The notes under the pieces: model-generated
Databases searched by the model: none
The model's input: the letters and a program-made list of their open reading frames with translations, nothing else
Told to the model about the DNA's origin: nothing
Assembly (NCBI GenBank): GCA_965261645.1
Contig: CBDHDJ010000004.1
Coordinates: 186,001 to 250,000, forward strand
DNA: 64,000 bases
Direction: 5' to 3'
Source of the DNA: CBDHDJ01 sp965261645
Lineage (GTDB): Bacteria > Pseudomonadota > Alphaproteobacteria > SHVV01
Shown: piece after piece, positions 34,898 through 46,531 of the stretch
How the letters are laid out: each line of letters begins with the position of its first letter
Numbering within the stretch: position 1 is the stretch's first letter
Translations under genes and position numbers: made by a program

Positions 34898-36107
34898 CCA
34901 GGCCGTAGGCCGAATGGAGCGTGCGGATGGCGAGCTCGGCGAAGTCCTCGGCGACCAGAACGCTGACTTTGATTTCGGAAGTCGAGATGACCTGTATGTT
35001 AATGCCTCTCTCGGCCAACGCGCCGAACATGCGGGCCGCCACACCGGCGTGCGAGCGCATGCCGACGCCAATCACCGAAATCTTGGCCACGTTGGCGTCG
35101 GACTGGAGGCCCTTGTAGCCGATGGCGTCGCGTTGGCCCTCCAGCACCTCGAGGGCCTTGTCGAGATCGGGCCGGGCGAGGGTGAAGGTGAGATCGGTGG
35201 ATTGGCCGTCCTCGGAGGCGCTCTGCACGATCATGTCGACATTGATCGCCGCCTCCGCCAAGGGCCCGAAAATGCCCGCCGCAACGCCGGGCCGGTCGGC
35301 GATATTGAGCAGTGTGACCTTGGCCTCGTCGCGCGAATAGGCGATCCCGCTTACGACAGCCTGTTCCATGATTTCGTCCTCGTCGACGACCAGCGTGCCC
35401 GGCGTATCCGTGAAGCTCGACAAGACCTGCAGGCGGACCCCTTCGGACATAGCCAGCTCGACAGAGCGGGTATGCAAGACCCTGGCGCCCTGCGACGCCA
35501 TTTCGAGCATCTCTTCGTAGGAGATTTTATCAAGCTTGCGGGCCTTCGCAACGATACGCGGATCGGCGGTGAAGACACCCTCGACATCGGTGTAGATATC
35601 GCACCGATCGGCCTTGAGCGAGGCGGCCAGCGCCACGGCGGTGATGTCCGAGCCGCCACGGCCGAGGGTCGTCACCCGGTCGTCGGGGCTGCGGCCCTGG
35701 AACCCCGCCACCACGGGCACCTCGCCTTGGGCCAAGCTCTTCTCGATGTCCGCCGTCTCGAAGTTCCGGATGCGCGCGCCCGAATGGGCTTCATCGGTGC
35801 GGATGGGCAATTGCCAGCCGAGCCAGGAGCGTGCCGGCGTGCCGAGCTCTTGGAGGGCGAGGGAAAACAGACCGACGCTGACTTGCTCGCCGCTCGAGAT
35901 CACAACATCGTATTCGCGCGCATCGTGGAGCGCCGCGACCTCGTGCGTCCAGTCGATCAGTTGATCGGTCATGCCGGCCATCGCCGAGACGACGACGGCA
36001 ATAGACTCGCCCGCATCGATGCGCTTCTTGATACGCTCGGCGTTGAGCTTGATGCGTTCGACGTCGGCTACCGAGGTCCCGCCGAATTTACAGACGATAC
36101 GCGCCAT
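34878..36107 (-). CDS. lysC: Aspartate kinase
   Basis: A 409-residue enzyme that phosphorylates L-aspartate, the first step toward Lys, Thr, Met and diaminopimelate. The N-terminal kinase domain starts ARIVCKFGGTSVADVERI (KFGGTS motif, 7-12), then GEQVSVGLFSLALQ and VTTLGRGGSDITAVALAASL (about 147-170). Two ACT domains follow (about 265-330 and 345-405), including GMRSHAGVAARMFGALAERG, the usual site of lysine/threonine feedback. The length is normal. It is divergent from ubiG, with 169 bases between the starts. Confidence 0.96.
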   Translation of the reverse strand: MARIVCKFGGTSVADVERIKLNAERIKKRIDAGESIAVVVSAMAGMTDQLIDWTHEVAALHDAREYDVVISSGEQVSVGLFSLALQELGTPARSWLGWQLPIRTDEAHSGARIRNFETADIEKSLAQGEVPVVAGFQGRSPDDRVTTLGRGGSDITAVALAASLKADRCDIYTDVEGVFTADPRIVAKARKLDKISYEEMLEMASQGARVLHTRSVELAMSEGVRLQVLSSFTDTPGTLVVDEDEIMEQAVVSGIAYSRDEAKVTLLNIADRPGVAAGIFGPLAEAAINVDMIVQSASEDGQSTDLTFTLARPDLDKALEVLEGQRDAIGYKGLQSDANVAKISVIGVGMRSHAGVAARMFGALAERGINIQVISTSEIKVSVLVAEDFAELAIRTLHSAYGLDARDDG

Positions 36108-36276
36108 GGCGAGCCCCAGGCTGAGTGTGTTGACCGATAATCCAGGCTGGTATCCGGGCCGGCCGCGCCTTGCCGCGGCGGCGGCGCGTATTCATACTCG
36201 GTGACCCGAAGCGAGGCAAGCGCCGGACACTCGGCGTTGCCGGCCTTCGGATGAGACGAAAGGACCTGCACAGACG

Positions 36277-37080
36277 ATGGCGCGGGCGAGCGGCAAACGA
36301 CGATCGGAGGCCAAGAGCACCGTCGATCCCGAGGAGGTGGCGCGATTCGCCGCGCTGGCCGACAGCTGGTGGGACCCAGGCGGCCCGCTCGGCCCGCTGC
36401 ATCGTCTGAACCCAACGCGAATCACCTATGTCCGCGACCGGCTGTGCGCCCATTTTGGCCGCGACGCGACGTCGCTAAGACCGTTTAAGGGGCTCAAGCT
36501 GCTCGATATCGGCTGTGGCGGCGGTCTTCTGGCTGAGCCCATGGCGCGGCTCGGCGCCCGGGTGGTGGGCGCCGACGTGAGCGAGGAGAGCATTCGAATC
36601 GCCCGCTGGCACGCGGCCGAAAGCGAATTGGCGATCGATTACCGTGTCGCGGCGGCGGAAGAGCTTGCCCTTGGGCGCGAGCGCTTCGATGCGCTGCTCG
36701 CCATGGAAGTGGTCGAGCACGTAGCCGACCTCGGCGCCTTCCTCGCCGCCTGCGGCGCGCTGGTCAAACCGGGCGGCGCCATGGCCGTGGCCACGCTCAA
36801 CCGCACGCTGAAGGCCTTCGCGCTCGCCGTCGTCGGCGCCGAATACATCATGGGATGGCTGCCGCGCGGGACGCACAACTGGGAGCGCTTCGTGCGTCCC
36901 TCGGAGCTCGCCCACCACGGCCAGCGGAACGGTCTCAGCCTCGCCCACCTCACCGGCGTCGCCTTCCACCCGCTCACCGGCGAATGGGGCCTGAGCCGGG
37001 ATACCGGCGTCAACTACATGGGATTTCTGGTGAAGGAGAGCGCCGCCGCTGAGGCCAAGCACGGCGCTCAACGGAGCTGA
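36277..37080 (+). CDS. ubiG: Ubiquinone O-methyltransferase UbiG
   Basis: A 267-residue SAM-dependent enzyme that carries out both O-methylations in ubiquinone synthesis. The diagnostic N-terminus DPEEVARFAALADSWWDPGG and PLHRLNPTRITYVRD is present (about 12-55). The SAM loop is LLDIGCGGGLLAEPMARLGA (about 72-92), followed by FDALLAMEVVEHV, and late residues YIMGWLPRGTHNWERFVRPS match the family. It is divergent from lysC, as in many alphaproteobacteria, and convergent with the DUF1178 gene, whose stop lies only 6 bases away. Confidence 0.95.
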   Translation: MARASGKRRSEAKSTVDPEEVARFAALADSWWDPGGPLGPLHRLNPTRITYVRDRLCAHFGRDATSLRPFKGLKLLDIGCGGGLLAEPMARLGARVVGADVSEESIRIARWHAAESELAIDYRVAAAEELALGRERFDALLAMEVVEHVADLGAFLAACGALVKPGGAMAVATLNRTLKAFALAVVGAEYIMGWLPRGTHNWERFVRPSELAHHGQRNGLSLAHLTGVAFHPLTGEWGLSRDTGVNYMGFLVKESAAAEAKHGAQRS

Positions 37081-37086
37081 GCCCGA

Positions 37087-37518
37087 TCAGGAATCGTGAC
37101 GCGCGGGCCAGGGAACGGATTCGACCTCAATCCCTTCCTCTTCGAGTTCGCGCGATTCATCCTCCGTCGCCTCGCCGTAGATGTCGTGCGAATCGACTTC
37201 GCCGAAGTGGATCTTGCGCGCCTCTTCGGCGAACTTGTCGCCGACGTAATCGCAGTTGTGCTCGATATGCTCGCGCACCTTGTGGAGCGCGCTCATGTAG
37301 CGGGCCAAGGCCTGGTTGGTGCGCTTGGCTTTCATCATCCGCTTTTCCGAATTGCCGGTCGCCACGTTGGGCGCCATGAGCGCCTTCGCCACCTTCGTGC
37401 TACCGCATAGCGGGCAGCTCACCGCGCCGCGCTTGGCCTGGCGGTCAAAGGCGGCACTGTCCGCGAACCACGCCTCGAACACGTGGTCCTTGGGGCATTT
37501 GAGGTCATAAACGATCAT
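37087..37518 (-). CDS. DUF1178-family zinc-ribbon-like protein
   Basis: A 143-residue protein with two CxxC-like pairs near its N-terminus (LKCPKDH at about 7-11 and SCPLCGS at about 36-39) and the family block KVAKALMAPNV. The C-terminal half has ALHKVREHIEHNCDYVGDKF and ARKIHFGEVDSHDIYGEAT, typical of DUF1178. The Cys/His spacing suggests metal binding. The function is unknown. DUF1178 genes usually sit near ubiG, grxC and the nitrilase-family gene, as here. Confidence 0.88.
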   Translation of the reverse strand: MIVYDLKCPKDHVFEAWFADSAAFDRQAKRGAVSCPLCGSTKVAKALMAPNVATGNSEKRMMKAKRTNQALARYMSALHKVREHIEHNCDYVGDKFAEEARKIHFGEVDSHDIYGEATEDESRELEEEGIEVESVPWPARHDS

Positions 37519-37640
37519 TGGGCGAGGTTTCTAGGGCGCCAACCGTTCTGGCGTGCAGCCCTATAATTGAGGTAATTTTGCGCCTTGATCAAGGTGTTAG
37601 CAAGCCTGCCCGATAATCCCTCGCAGCGGCGCCTCGGCGC

Positions 37641-38201
37641 ATGAGCGATTCGGCATCTCATGGCTCGCACGATCCCGCGCCCTGGATCACGCGCTTTGCG
37701 CCACTCGTGTTGCCTGGCGGGGCGGTGCTGGACGTCGCCTGTGGCGCCGGCCGCCACGCCCGATTCTTCCGCGCGCGCGGCCATGAGGTCGTCGCGATCG
37801 AGCGCGACACGTCGGGTCTCCAGGACCTCGAAGGAACATCCGGCGTCGAGATCATCGAGGCCGATCTCGAAAACGCCCCGTGGCCGCTCGGTGTCCGGAC
37901 ATTCGCCGGCGTCGTCGTCGTGAACTACCTGCACCGGCCGCTCTTCCCCCGCCTGATGGCCGCGCTTGGGCCCGATGGCGTCCTTCTTTTTGAGACCTTC
38001 GCGCAAGGCAACGAGCGTTACGGCCGCCCGCGCAACCCGGATTTTCTCCTGCGCCCGGGCGAGTTGATCGAGGCGTTCGGGAGCCGTCTGCACATCGTCG
38101 CCTTCGAGCAGGGCCGGACCGGTGGCGATCATCCCCGGGCCGTCCAGCGCGTCTGCGCCGTCAACCCGGGCAAGCGCGATCTTGCGGCGCTGGAGCTATG
38201 A
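37641..38201 (+). CDS. Class I SAM-dependent methyltransferase, TehB-like
   Basis: A 186-residue Rossmann methyltransferase. The SAM-binding loop is VLDVACGAGRHARFFRARGH (about 30-49), followed by the acidic EVVAIERD and a DLENAPWPL segment (post-II), then FAGVVVVNYLHRPLF. This pattern matches the small tellurite-resistance TehB-like and related methyltransferases. The substrate is unknown. The gene lies on the plus strand between minus-strand genes (DUF1178 and the nitrilase-family gene). Confidence 0.8.
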   Translation: MSDSASHGSHDPAPWITRFAPLVLPGGAVLDVACGAGRHARFFRARGHEVVAIERDTSGLQDLEGTSGVEIIEADLENAPWPLGVRTFAGVVVVNYLHRPLFPRLMAALGPDGVLLFETFAQGNERYGRPRNPDFLLRPGELIEAFGSRLHIVAFEQGRTGGDHPRAVQRVCAVNPGKRDLAALEL

Positions 38202-38228
38202 TCGGACGGTGAGGCGGCGCAGCCGCGC

Positions 38229-39092
38229 TCAACCGATGGCGCGCACCGGCTTGTGGGGCCGATCAGGCCCGGAAAACGCCCGGTCGTGGGCGAGCGCAGG
38301 AACCATGGCGCGCGCCTTGTCCACTTTAGCCGGATCGATCTTGGCGGTGACGATGCCCGGCGTCTCCCCGCCATCGGCCAGCACCTCGCCCCACGGGGCG
38401 ACGATGAGCGAATGGCCGTAGGTCTGGCGCTTGCCCGGATGATCGCCGCACTGGGCCGGCGCAATGACGAAAGAGCCGGTCTCGATGGCGCGCGCCCGGA
38501 GCAGCACATGCCAATGCGCCCGGCCGGTCGTGCGGGTGAAGGCTGACGGCACGGTGAGGAACCGTGCGCCCGCCTGGGCGAGCGCACGATAAAGATGCGG
38601 GAAGCGAAGGTCGTAGCAGACCGTGAGGCCGACGGGACCCCAGGGCGTCTCGGCCAGCGTGGCGGCATCACCGGAGCGGAAGCTCGCCGATTCGCGGTAG
38701 CTTTCGCCGCCGGGCAACTCGACGTCGAACATGTGGATCTTGTCGTAGCGGGCGACGATGGCGCCCTCGGGATCTACCAGGTAGGACCGGTTGGCGATCC
38801 GCTCGTCATCCAGCTTGATGCCGAGCGAGCCGATCAGAAGCCAGGCCCCGGTGTCGCGCGCCAGCTCGCGGAAACGGATGAGCGCATGGTGGTCGTTTTC
38901 GGCCATCGCCTTGGCGCGGATGTCGTTGGCGCGATAGGCCATCATCGACACGTTTTCGGGCAGGGTGATGAAATCGGCGCCGGCCGCGCGGGCGTCGCGA
39001 ATACCGGCCGCCGCGGCGTCGATGTTGGCGGCCATGTCCTCGCCCGCGTTGAGCTGAACGCAGGCGACGGTGAAGGTGGCAGGACGCGTCAT
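38229..39092 (-). CDS. Carbon-nitrogen hydrolase, Nit1/Nit2-like
   Basis: A 287-residue nitrilase-superfamily amidase. The catalytic triad is visible: Glu in FITLPENVSMMAY (about 46), Lys in ARYDKIHMFDVELP (about 121) and Cys in GLTVCYDLRFPHLY (about 160). RFPHLYRALAQAGA and HWHVLLRARAIETGSFVIAP follow. The ATG at 39092 (MTRPATFTVACVQLN) is preferred; an open frame continues to 39506 but covers grxC. Nit1-type enzymes hydrolyse deaminated glutathione, and the position eight bases after a glutaredoxin gene fits that role. It is the last gene of comF-grxC-nit. Confidence 0.88.
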   Translation of the reverse strand: MTRPATFTVACVQLNAGEDMAANIDAAAAGIRDARAAGADFITLPENVSMMAYRANDIRAKAMAENDHHALIRFRELARDTGAWLLIGSLGIKLDDERIANRSYLVDPEGAIVARYDKIHMFDVELPGGESYRESASFRSGDAATLAETPWGPVGLTVCYDLRFPHLYRALAQAGARFLTVPSAFTRTTGRAHWHVLLRARAIETGSFVIAPAQCGDHPGKRQTYGHSLIVAPWGEVLADGGETPGIVTAKIDPAKVDKARAMVPALAHDRAFSGPDRPHKPVRAIG

Positions 39093-39100
39093 GGCGCGTG

Positions 39101-39445
39101 TCAGGCGGGATGCAACAACGGATCGAGCTTGCCCTGGCGCTCGAGGGCATGAATCTCGTCGCAATCGCCGATATGGCGCTCGCCGACGAAAATCTGCGGC
39201 ACGGTGGATCGCCCGCCGGCACGTTCGGTCATCTCGGCGCGCCGGCCGCGGTTCAGCGTGACGTCGATCTCGGTGAACGGGACACCTTTTTGCGCGAGCA
39301 GCCGCTTCGCCCGGTGACAGAACGGGCAGAGCATCGTGGTATAGATCACCACGCCGCTGACCTCGGCCCCATCGCCGGTCGGCTCCGCATCGTCGAGCCT
39401 GCGGGTATTCGCCCGGCGGTCCTGTAATCTGTCTCGCCAACCCAT
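39101..39445 (-). CDS. grxC: Glutaredoxin 3
   Basis: A 114-residue thiol-disulfide oxidoreductase. The dithiol active site TMLCPFCHRAKRLL is at residues 40-43 (CPFC), with STVPQIFVGERHIGDCDE (about 80-97) as the cis-Pro and GSH-binding part. About 30 residues precede the usual fold start. The ATG at 39445 has AGGAA upstream, but an internal GTG (about 39352) would give the standard 84-residue form. It lies 32 bases after comF and 8 before the nitrilase-family gene, all on the minus strand. Confidence 0.92.
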   Translation of the reverse strand: MGWRDRLQDRRANTRRLDDAEPTGDGAEVSGVVIYTTMLCPFCHRAKRLLAQKGVPFTEIDVTLNRGRRAEMTERAGGRSTVPQIFVGERHIGDCDEIHALERQGKLDPLLHPA

Positions 39446-39477
39446 GTGCTGGTTCCTGCGGCCTTTCTTCCGCCCTC

Positions 39478-40293
39478 CTATATAGCGTCGGCGCGTGGGC
39501 TGACAACCCGGGCGAGCGTCAACACATCGACCCTGGCGGCCCCGGCCTTGAGCAGGGTGTACGTGCAGGCCGACGCCGTCGCGCCGGTTGTCATCACGTC
39601 GTCGATCACGAGCACGCGTTGGCCCTGGATGCGTGGGAGCTTGCTCTTCGCCAAGGCGAAGGCGCCGCGGACGTTGGCGGCGCGGGCGGCCGGGCTGAGG
39701 CCGACCTGCGGCGGTGTCGCGCGCCGGCGGACCATGGCATCCGGCACCGCGCTCACGCCCGTGAGCCGGGCCAGCGCCTGGGCCAGCAGGCCGGACTGGT
39801 TGAAACGCCGCGCCAGCAGACGGAAGCGGTGGAGCTGTACGGGCACCAGCAGATCCGCCTCGTCGAGCAACGGCGCGCCGGCGCGCGCCATCCAGCCGGC
39901 CAGATGCGAGGCCGCTTCCGTTCGGTCACGGTGCTTCAACCCGATGATGAGATCGCGCCCGGTCTCGGCGTAACGCATGACGGCGCGCGCGCGCTCATAG
40001 GGCGGCCTGTGGCGCAGGCACGCGCCGCACAACGCATCGGCGCCCGACGCGAAGTCGAAAGGAAAACCGCACACCGCGCACAGCGGCTCCTCGATGAAGG
40101 TCATGCCCCGCCAGCATGCGGCGCAGATCCCGCCCTGCCGGTCGACCGGCGCACGGCACGACAGGCACTGCGGCGGCATCAGGGCATCGAGCACGCGGTC
40201 GCGCGCGAGAGCGGCGGCGGCGCGCCAGCGCGAGGAAGGCGAATCGACCAGCGCCATGGCGGTCATTGAAGGCGCAAGCTCGCGCCGCGTCAA
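39478..40293 (-). CDS. ComF-family phosphoribosyltransferase-like protein
   Basis: A 271-residue ComF/GntX-type protein. An N-terminal double zinc ribbon (about 43-100) has CLSCRAPVD, CAACWRG, CAVCGFPF and CGACLRH. The C-terminal PRTase domain includes the PRPP loop VLVIDDVMTTGATASA (about 222-237). The family is needed for DNA uptake in competent bacteria and for gluconate use in others; its exact role here is unknown. Divergent from the methyltransferase gene at 40338, 44 bases away. It is the first gene of comF-grxC-nit. Confidence 0.9.
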   Translation of the reverse strand: MTRRELAPSMTAMALVDSPSSRWRAAAALARDRVLDALMPPQCLSCRAPVDRQGGICAACWRGMTFIEEPLCAVCGFPFDFASGADALCGACLRHRPPYERARAVMRYAETGRDLIIGLKHRDRTEAASHLAGWMARAGAPLLDEADLLVPVQLHRFRLLARRFNQSGLLAQALARLTGVSAVPDAMVRRRATPPQVGLSPAARAANVRGAFALAKSKLPRIQGQRVLVIDDVMTTGATASACTYTLLKAGAARVDVLTLARVVSPRADAI

Positions 40294-40337
40294 TCGGTGC
40301 GCTTTGCCGCGCCCTCGCCCTGTGCCATATAGCTCTC

Positions 40338-41270
40338 ATGACATCCAGTTTGCCTTCGGAGCGGCACGTTTTCGACCGCCGCGCGGTGCGCCGGCATCGG
40401 GAACGGGCGGCGGCGCGCCTATCCGAGCATGACTTCCTGTATCGCGAGCTGGCCGACCGGCTGGCCGATCGCCTGCATGACGTGATGCGCGATTTTCCGC
40501 TCGCCCTCGCGCTCGGCTGCCACGGTGGGGCGCTTGGCCACGCCCTCGAGGGGGTAGGCAAGATCGGCACGCTCGTTCATGCGGATCTCTGTGAGGCGAT
40601 GGTGCGCCGCGTGGCGGCCGCCGCCGCTGCCCCGGTCATCGTCGCCGACGAGGAGGCCCTGCCCTTTGCGGCCGCGCGGTTCGACCTCGTCCTCAGCTTT
40701 CTCGCCTTTCACTTGGTCAACGATCTTCCCGGCGCGCTCGTGCAGATCAACGCCTGTCTCAAGCCCGATGGCTTGTTCCTCGCCGCCTTGTTCGGCGGCG
40801 ATACTCTCATCGAACTCCGCCACGCTTTCATGGAAGCGGAGATCGCCGAGGAGGGGGGCGCGAGCCCGCGCGTCGCGCCGGCGATCGAAACCGCCGAGGC
40901 GGGCGCGTTGTTGCAGCGGGCCGGCTTTGCTCTACCGGTTGTCGACATCGACACCATCACCGTGACCTATGACGATCCCCTGCGGCTCATGCGCGAGCTG
41001 AGGGGCATGGGCGAGGCCAATGCGGTGCAGACCCGCCGCCGTCAGTTCACCCGGCGCGCGACGTTGATGCGCGCGGCCGATGCCTATCGCGACCTCTACG
41101 GCACGGCCGATGGCCGGATCCCGGCGACGTTCCAGGTCCTCTATCTCACCGCGTGGCGCGCCCATGAATCCCAGCAGCAGCCGCTCAGGCCCGGCGTGGC
41201 CAAGGCGCGCCTCGCCGACGCTTTGGGGACCACAGAGCACGCCGCCGGTGACAAGGCGCGGCCCAAATGA
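40338..41270 (+). CDS. NDUFAF5/BioC-like methyltransferase-domain protein
   Basis: A 310-residue SAM-fold protein. The ATG at 40338 (MTSSLPSERHVFDRRAVRRH) is preferred to the upstream open frame, which overlaps comF. The N-terminus VFDRRAVRRHRERAA and the block FLYRELADRLADRLHDVMRD match the alphaproteobacterial family related to mitochondrial NDUFAF5, a complex I assembly factor. The SAM loop ALALGCHGGALGHAL is degenerate relative to GxGxG. FDLVLSFLAFHLVNDLPGAL and RDLYGTADGRIPATFQVLYL complete the family pattern. The role is inferred by family only. Confidence 0.82.
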   Translation: MTSSLPSERHVFDRRAVRRHRERAAARLSEHDFLYRELADRLADRLHDVMRDFPLALALGCHGGALGHALEGVGKIGTLVHADLCEAMVRRVAAAAAAPVIVADEEALPFAAARFDLVLSFLAFHLVNDLPGALVQINACLKPDGLFLAALFGGDTLIELRHAFMEAEIAEEGGASPRVAPAIETAEAGALLQRAGFALPVVDIDTITVTYDDPLRLMRELRGMGEANAVQTRRRQFTRRATLMRAADAYRDLYGTADGRIPATFQVLYLTAWRAHESQQQPLRPGVAKARLADALGTTEHAAGDKARPK

Positions 41271-41348
41271 TGCCTCGGGTCGCACACTAGATCGACGAGC
41301 ACGTGGCGCGCATCAAATCGCTCGACGACTGAGCGGGCGGCCCACGCC

Positions 41349-41756
41349 CTACAGCAAGTCCCGCAGCAGCGCGACGAGCGGCGCATCGGCTGGCGGCATG
41401 GCATAATCGCCCATCCGCGCCGGGCGCACCCAGGCGAGCTCCTGGCTCTCCCGCGCCGCAACGATGCCCTCCCACACGCGGCACACGAACAGCGGCATCA
41501 ACAGGTGGAATTCGTCATAGGCGTGCGAGGCGAAGCTCAGCGGCGCGAGACAGCTTTTCTCGATGTCGATGCCGAGCTCCTCGCGCGCCTCGCGGATGAT
41601 CGTGTCCTCCGGCGTTTCAGCGCCCTCGACCTTGCCACCGGGAAACTCCCACAGGCCCGCCATCCGCTTGCCCTCGGGCCGCTTCGCGAGCAGCACCCGG
41701 CCGTCGGCATCGACCAGGGCGAGCGCCACGACCACTACGACCGGATGGGGGCTCAT
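41349..41756 (-). CDS. mutT: 8-oxo-dGTP diphosphatase, MutT-like Nudix
   Basis: A 135-residue Nudix hydrolase that cleans the nucleotide pool of 8-oxo-dGTP. The Nudix box is complete: GGKVEGAETPEDTIIREARE followed by ELGID (about 37-61). The preceding RPEGKRMAGLWEFPGGK is typical of MutT. The ATG at 41756 overlaps the stop of the acetyltransferase gene (ATGA), which decides the start over one nine bases upstream. It is the third gene of argJ-GNAT-mutT; an argJ-mutT-secA neighbourhood is common in alphaproteobacteria. Confidence 0.92.
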   Translation of the reverse strand: MSPHPVVVVVALALVDADGRVLLAKRPEGKRMAGLWEFPGGKVEGAETPEDTIIREAREELGIDIEKSCLAPLSFASHAYDEFHLLMPLFVCRVWEGIVAARESQELAWVRPARMGDYAMPPADAPLVALLRDLL

Positions 41757-42304
41757 CGCGCCCACTCGGCGCGGGTCAGCTCGTAGATGACGACCTCGCG
41801 GTCACCGCCCCGCGCCGGCGCCGGATGCATCTCGCGGCCGACACAACGCATACCCGCTTTCTCCTGCACGCGGATCGAGGCCCCATTTTCGGGGAACGCG
41901 CCGGCCCGCACCCGGCCGAGCGCCAGATCGCCGAAGGCGTAGCCGGGCACCAGGCGCACCGCCTCCGTCGTGTAGCCCTGGTTCCAAAAGCGCCGGCCGA
42001 GCCAGTAGCCCACTTCCGCGCGGGAATCCCCGTGCGGCAGGATCAAGCCGATCGCACCGAGCACAGCGCCATCGGAGGCCCGCTCGATCGCGAACACGAT
42101 CTCGGTGAGATCGTCGCCCGGGGCCGGTCCGTCGAGCCAGCGCTCCACGTCCGTGGGCGCGAGCGGGTGGGGAATGCGCCCCGTCATTTCCGCGACCGCC
42201 GGGTCCTTGGCGAGCTCGAATAGGACCGGGGCGTCGTTCTGCCCGGCTGGACGCAGGGCGATCCGCTGGCCGGCGAGCGTTGGGGCGGTCGTCCGATCGT
42301 TCAA
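41753..42304 (-). CDS. GNAT-family N-acetyltransferase (RimJ/RimL-like)
   Basis: A 183-residue acetyl-CoA-dependent acetyltransferase. QRIALRPAGQNDAPVLFELA (about 14-33) opens the fold. AEVGYWLGRRFWNQGYTTEA (about 106-125) contains the acetyl-CoA loop in the RimJ/L style. The substrate, a protein N-terminus or a small amine, cannot be told. It overlaps argJ by four bases upstream and mutT by four downstream, so all three are co-translated. Confidence 0.88.
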   Translation of the reverse strand: MNDRTTAPTLAGQRIALRPAGQNDAPVLFELAKDPAVAEMTGRIPHPLAPTDVERWLDGPAPGDDLTEIVFAIERASDGAVLGAIGLILPHGDSRAEVGYWLGRRFWNQGYTTEAVRLVPGYAFGDLALGRVRAGAFPENGASIRVQEKAGMRCVGREMHPAPARGGDREVVIYELTRAEWAR

Positions 42305-43539
42305 GACCGGTAATCGGCGTTGATGGCGATGTAGCCGTGGGTCAGATCGCAGGTCCAGACGCGCGCCTGCGCCCGGCCCACGCCGACATCGATGGCGATG
42401 GCGATATCGCGGCGCTTGAGGTAACGCGCCACCTTGGCTTCGTCATAGCCGGGATGGACACCGCCACATTCGGTCACCAGCCTGTCGCCGAAGCGAATGG
42501 CAAGCCTCTCCGGGTCGATCCGCTCGCCGGCCTTGCCGACCGCCATGACGATGCGTCCCCAGTTGGGATCGGCGCCCGCGAGCGCCGTCTTGACCAGCGG
42601 CGAATCGGCAACCGCGCGCGCGATGCGGCGTGCCGCCACAGTGCTCGCCGCGCCGGTGACTCGGATCTCGATGAACTTGGTTGCGCCCTCGCCATCGCGC
42701 ACGATCTGGTGCGCGAGCTTGGTCATGACCGCTTCTAGGGCATCTTGGAAGCCGCCGAGGCGCGGATCGGCGGCGCTCGTGATGCGGGCGTGGCGGGCGC
42801 CCCGGCCGGTGGCGAACAGCAGCACCGTGTCGTTGGTCGAGGTGTCGCTGTCCACCGTGATGGCGTTGAAGGAGCCCGCGTTCGCCCGCCTGAGCAGCGA
42901 GCTCAGCACCGCCGGCGGGAGCTTCGCGTCGGTGAAGAGGAAGGCCAGCATCGTCGCCATGTCGGGTGCGATCATGCCGGAGCCCTTGGCGATGCCGGTG
43001 ATAACGACCGGCTTGCCGGCGATGGCCGTTCTCTGGCCTGCCCCCTTGGGATAAGTGTCGGTGGTGCGGATGGCCTCGGCGGCCTCCTGCCAACCGGTTG
43101 TTTTCAACCCTTTTTTGAGGCCGGGCAACGCATCGACGATGGGTTCGTAGGGCACCGGCTCGCCAATCACGCCGGTCGAGGCCGCGAACACGGCGCTTTC
43201 GGCGCAACCCAGGAGCTGGGCCGTGGCGCTCACGGTCGCCGCCACCGCCTGCGCTCCCGCCCGTCCGGTAAACGCGTTCGCGTTGCCGGCGTTGACCACA
43301 AGCGCCCGCGCCGCGCCGCCCTTCAGCGCGCGGCGGCACCAGGCCACCGGCGCGGCCGCCGTCTGCGAGCGCGTGAGGACGCCCGCGACGGCGGTGCCCT
43401 CGGCGAGCTCGACGAGCAGAAGATCACGCCGCCGGCGATAGCCAAGGCCCGCGGCCGTCGAGGCCAGGCGCACGCCGGCGACCGGAGCGAGCCGGGGGAA
43501 GCCCTTTGGGGCAAGGGGCGAGCGAGGGAGCTTGGCCAT
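42301..43539 (-). CDS. argJ: Glutamate N-acetyltransferase / amino-acid acetyltransferase ArgJ
   Basis: A 412-residue ornithine acetyltransferase that recycles the acetyl group between N-acetylornithine and glutamate in arginine synthesis, and may also make acetylglutamate. The self-cleavage site is KGSGMIAPDMATMLAFLFTD, with the catalytic Thr at about residue 194. The oxyanion region AVFAASTGVIGEPVP and the end FGDRLVTECGG...DLTHGYIAINADYRS are standard. It is the first gene of a three-gene overlapping unit and is divergent from secA. Confidence 0.95.
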   Translation of the reverse strand: MAKLPRSPLAPKGFPRLAPVAGVRLASTAAGLGYRRRRDLLLVELAEGTAVAGVLTRSQTAAAPVAWCRRALKGGAARALVVNAGNANAFTGRAGAQAVAATVSATAQLLGCAESAVFAASTGVIGEPVPYEPIVDALPGLKKGLKTTGWQEAAEAIRTTDTYPKGAGQRTAIAGKPVVITGIAKGSGMIAPDMATMLAFLFTDAKLPPAVLSSLLRRANAGSFNAITVDSDTSTNDTVLLFATGRGARHARITSAADPRLGGFQDALEAVMTKLAHQIVRDGEGATKFIEIRVTGAASTVAARRIARAVADSPLVKTALAGADPNWGRIVMAVGKAGERIDPERLAIRFGDRLVTECGGVHPGYDEAKVARYLKRRDIAIAIDVGVGRAQARVWTCDLTHGYIAINADYRS

Positions 43540-43755
43540 GGCCGGCGATCGTATGCTGGGTGAAATCGACGCTAAAAACCCGCGGATGTTACACGGCAGC
43601 TACTGCGCCGAACAAGCATCGCGGGTGCGCGCGCGTCTGGTGCGGGGGGCCAGAGCGGCCCGCGTACCGTTGACAGCCCGAGCCCCGGCCCTTATCTCTC
43701 GAACACGTGCGCGCCGGACCCTCTTCAACTGGGGCGCGCCCGCGGGATTTCCTTG

Positions 43756-46491
<2,736 letters not shown>

Positions 46492-46531
46492 GCCGGCTTC
46501 TGCCTCCCGAGCGCGGAACGTCCGCGCCGAC

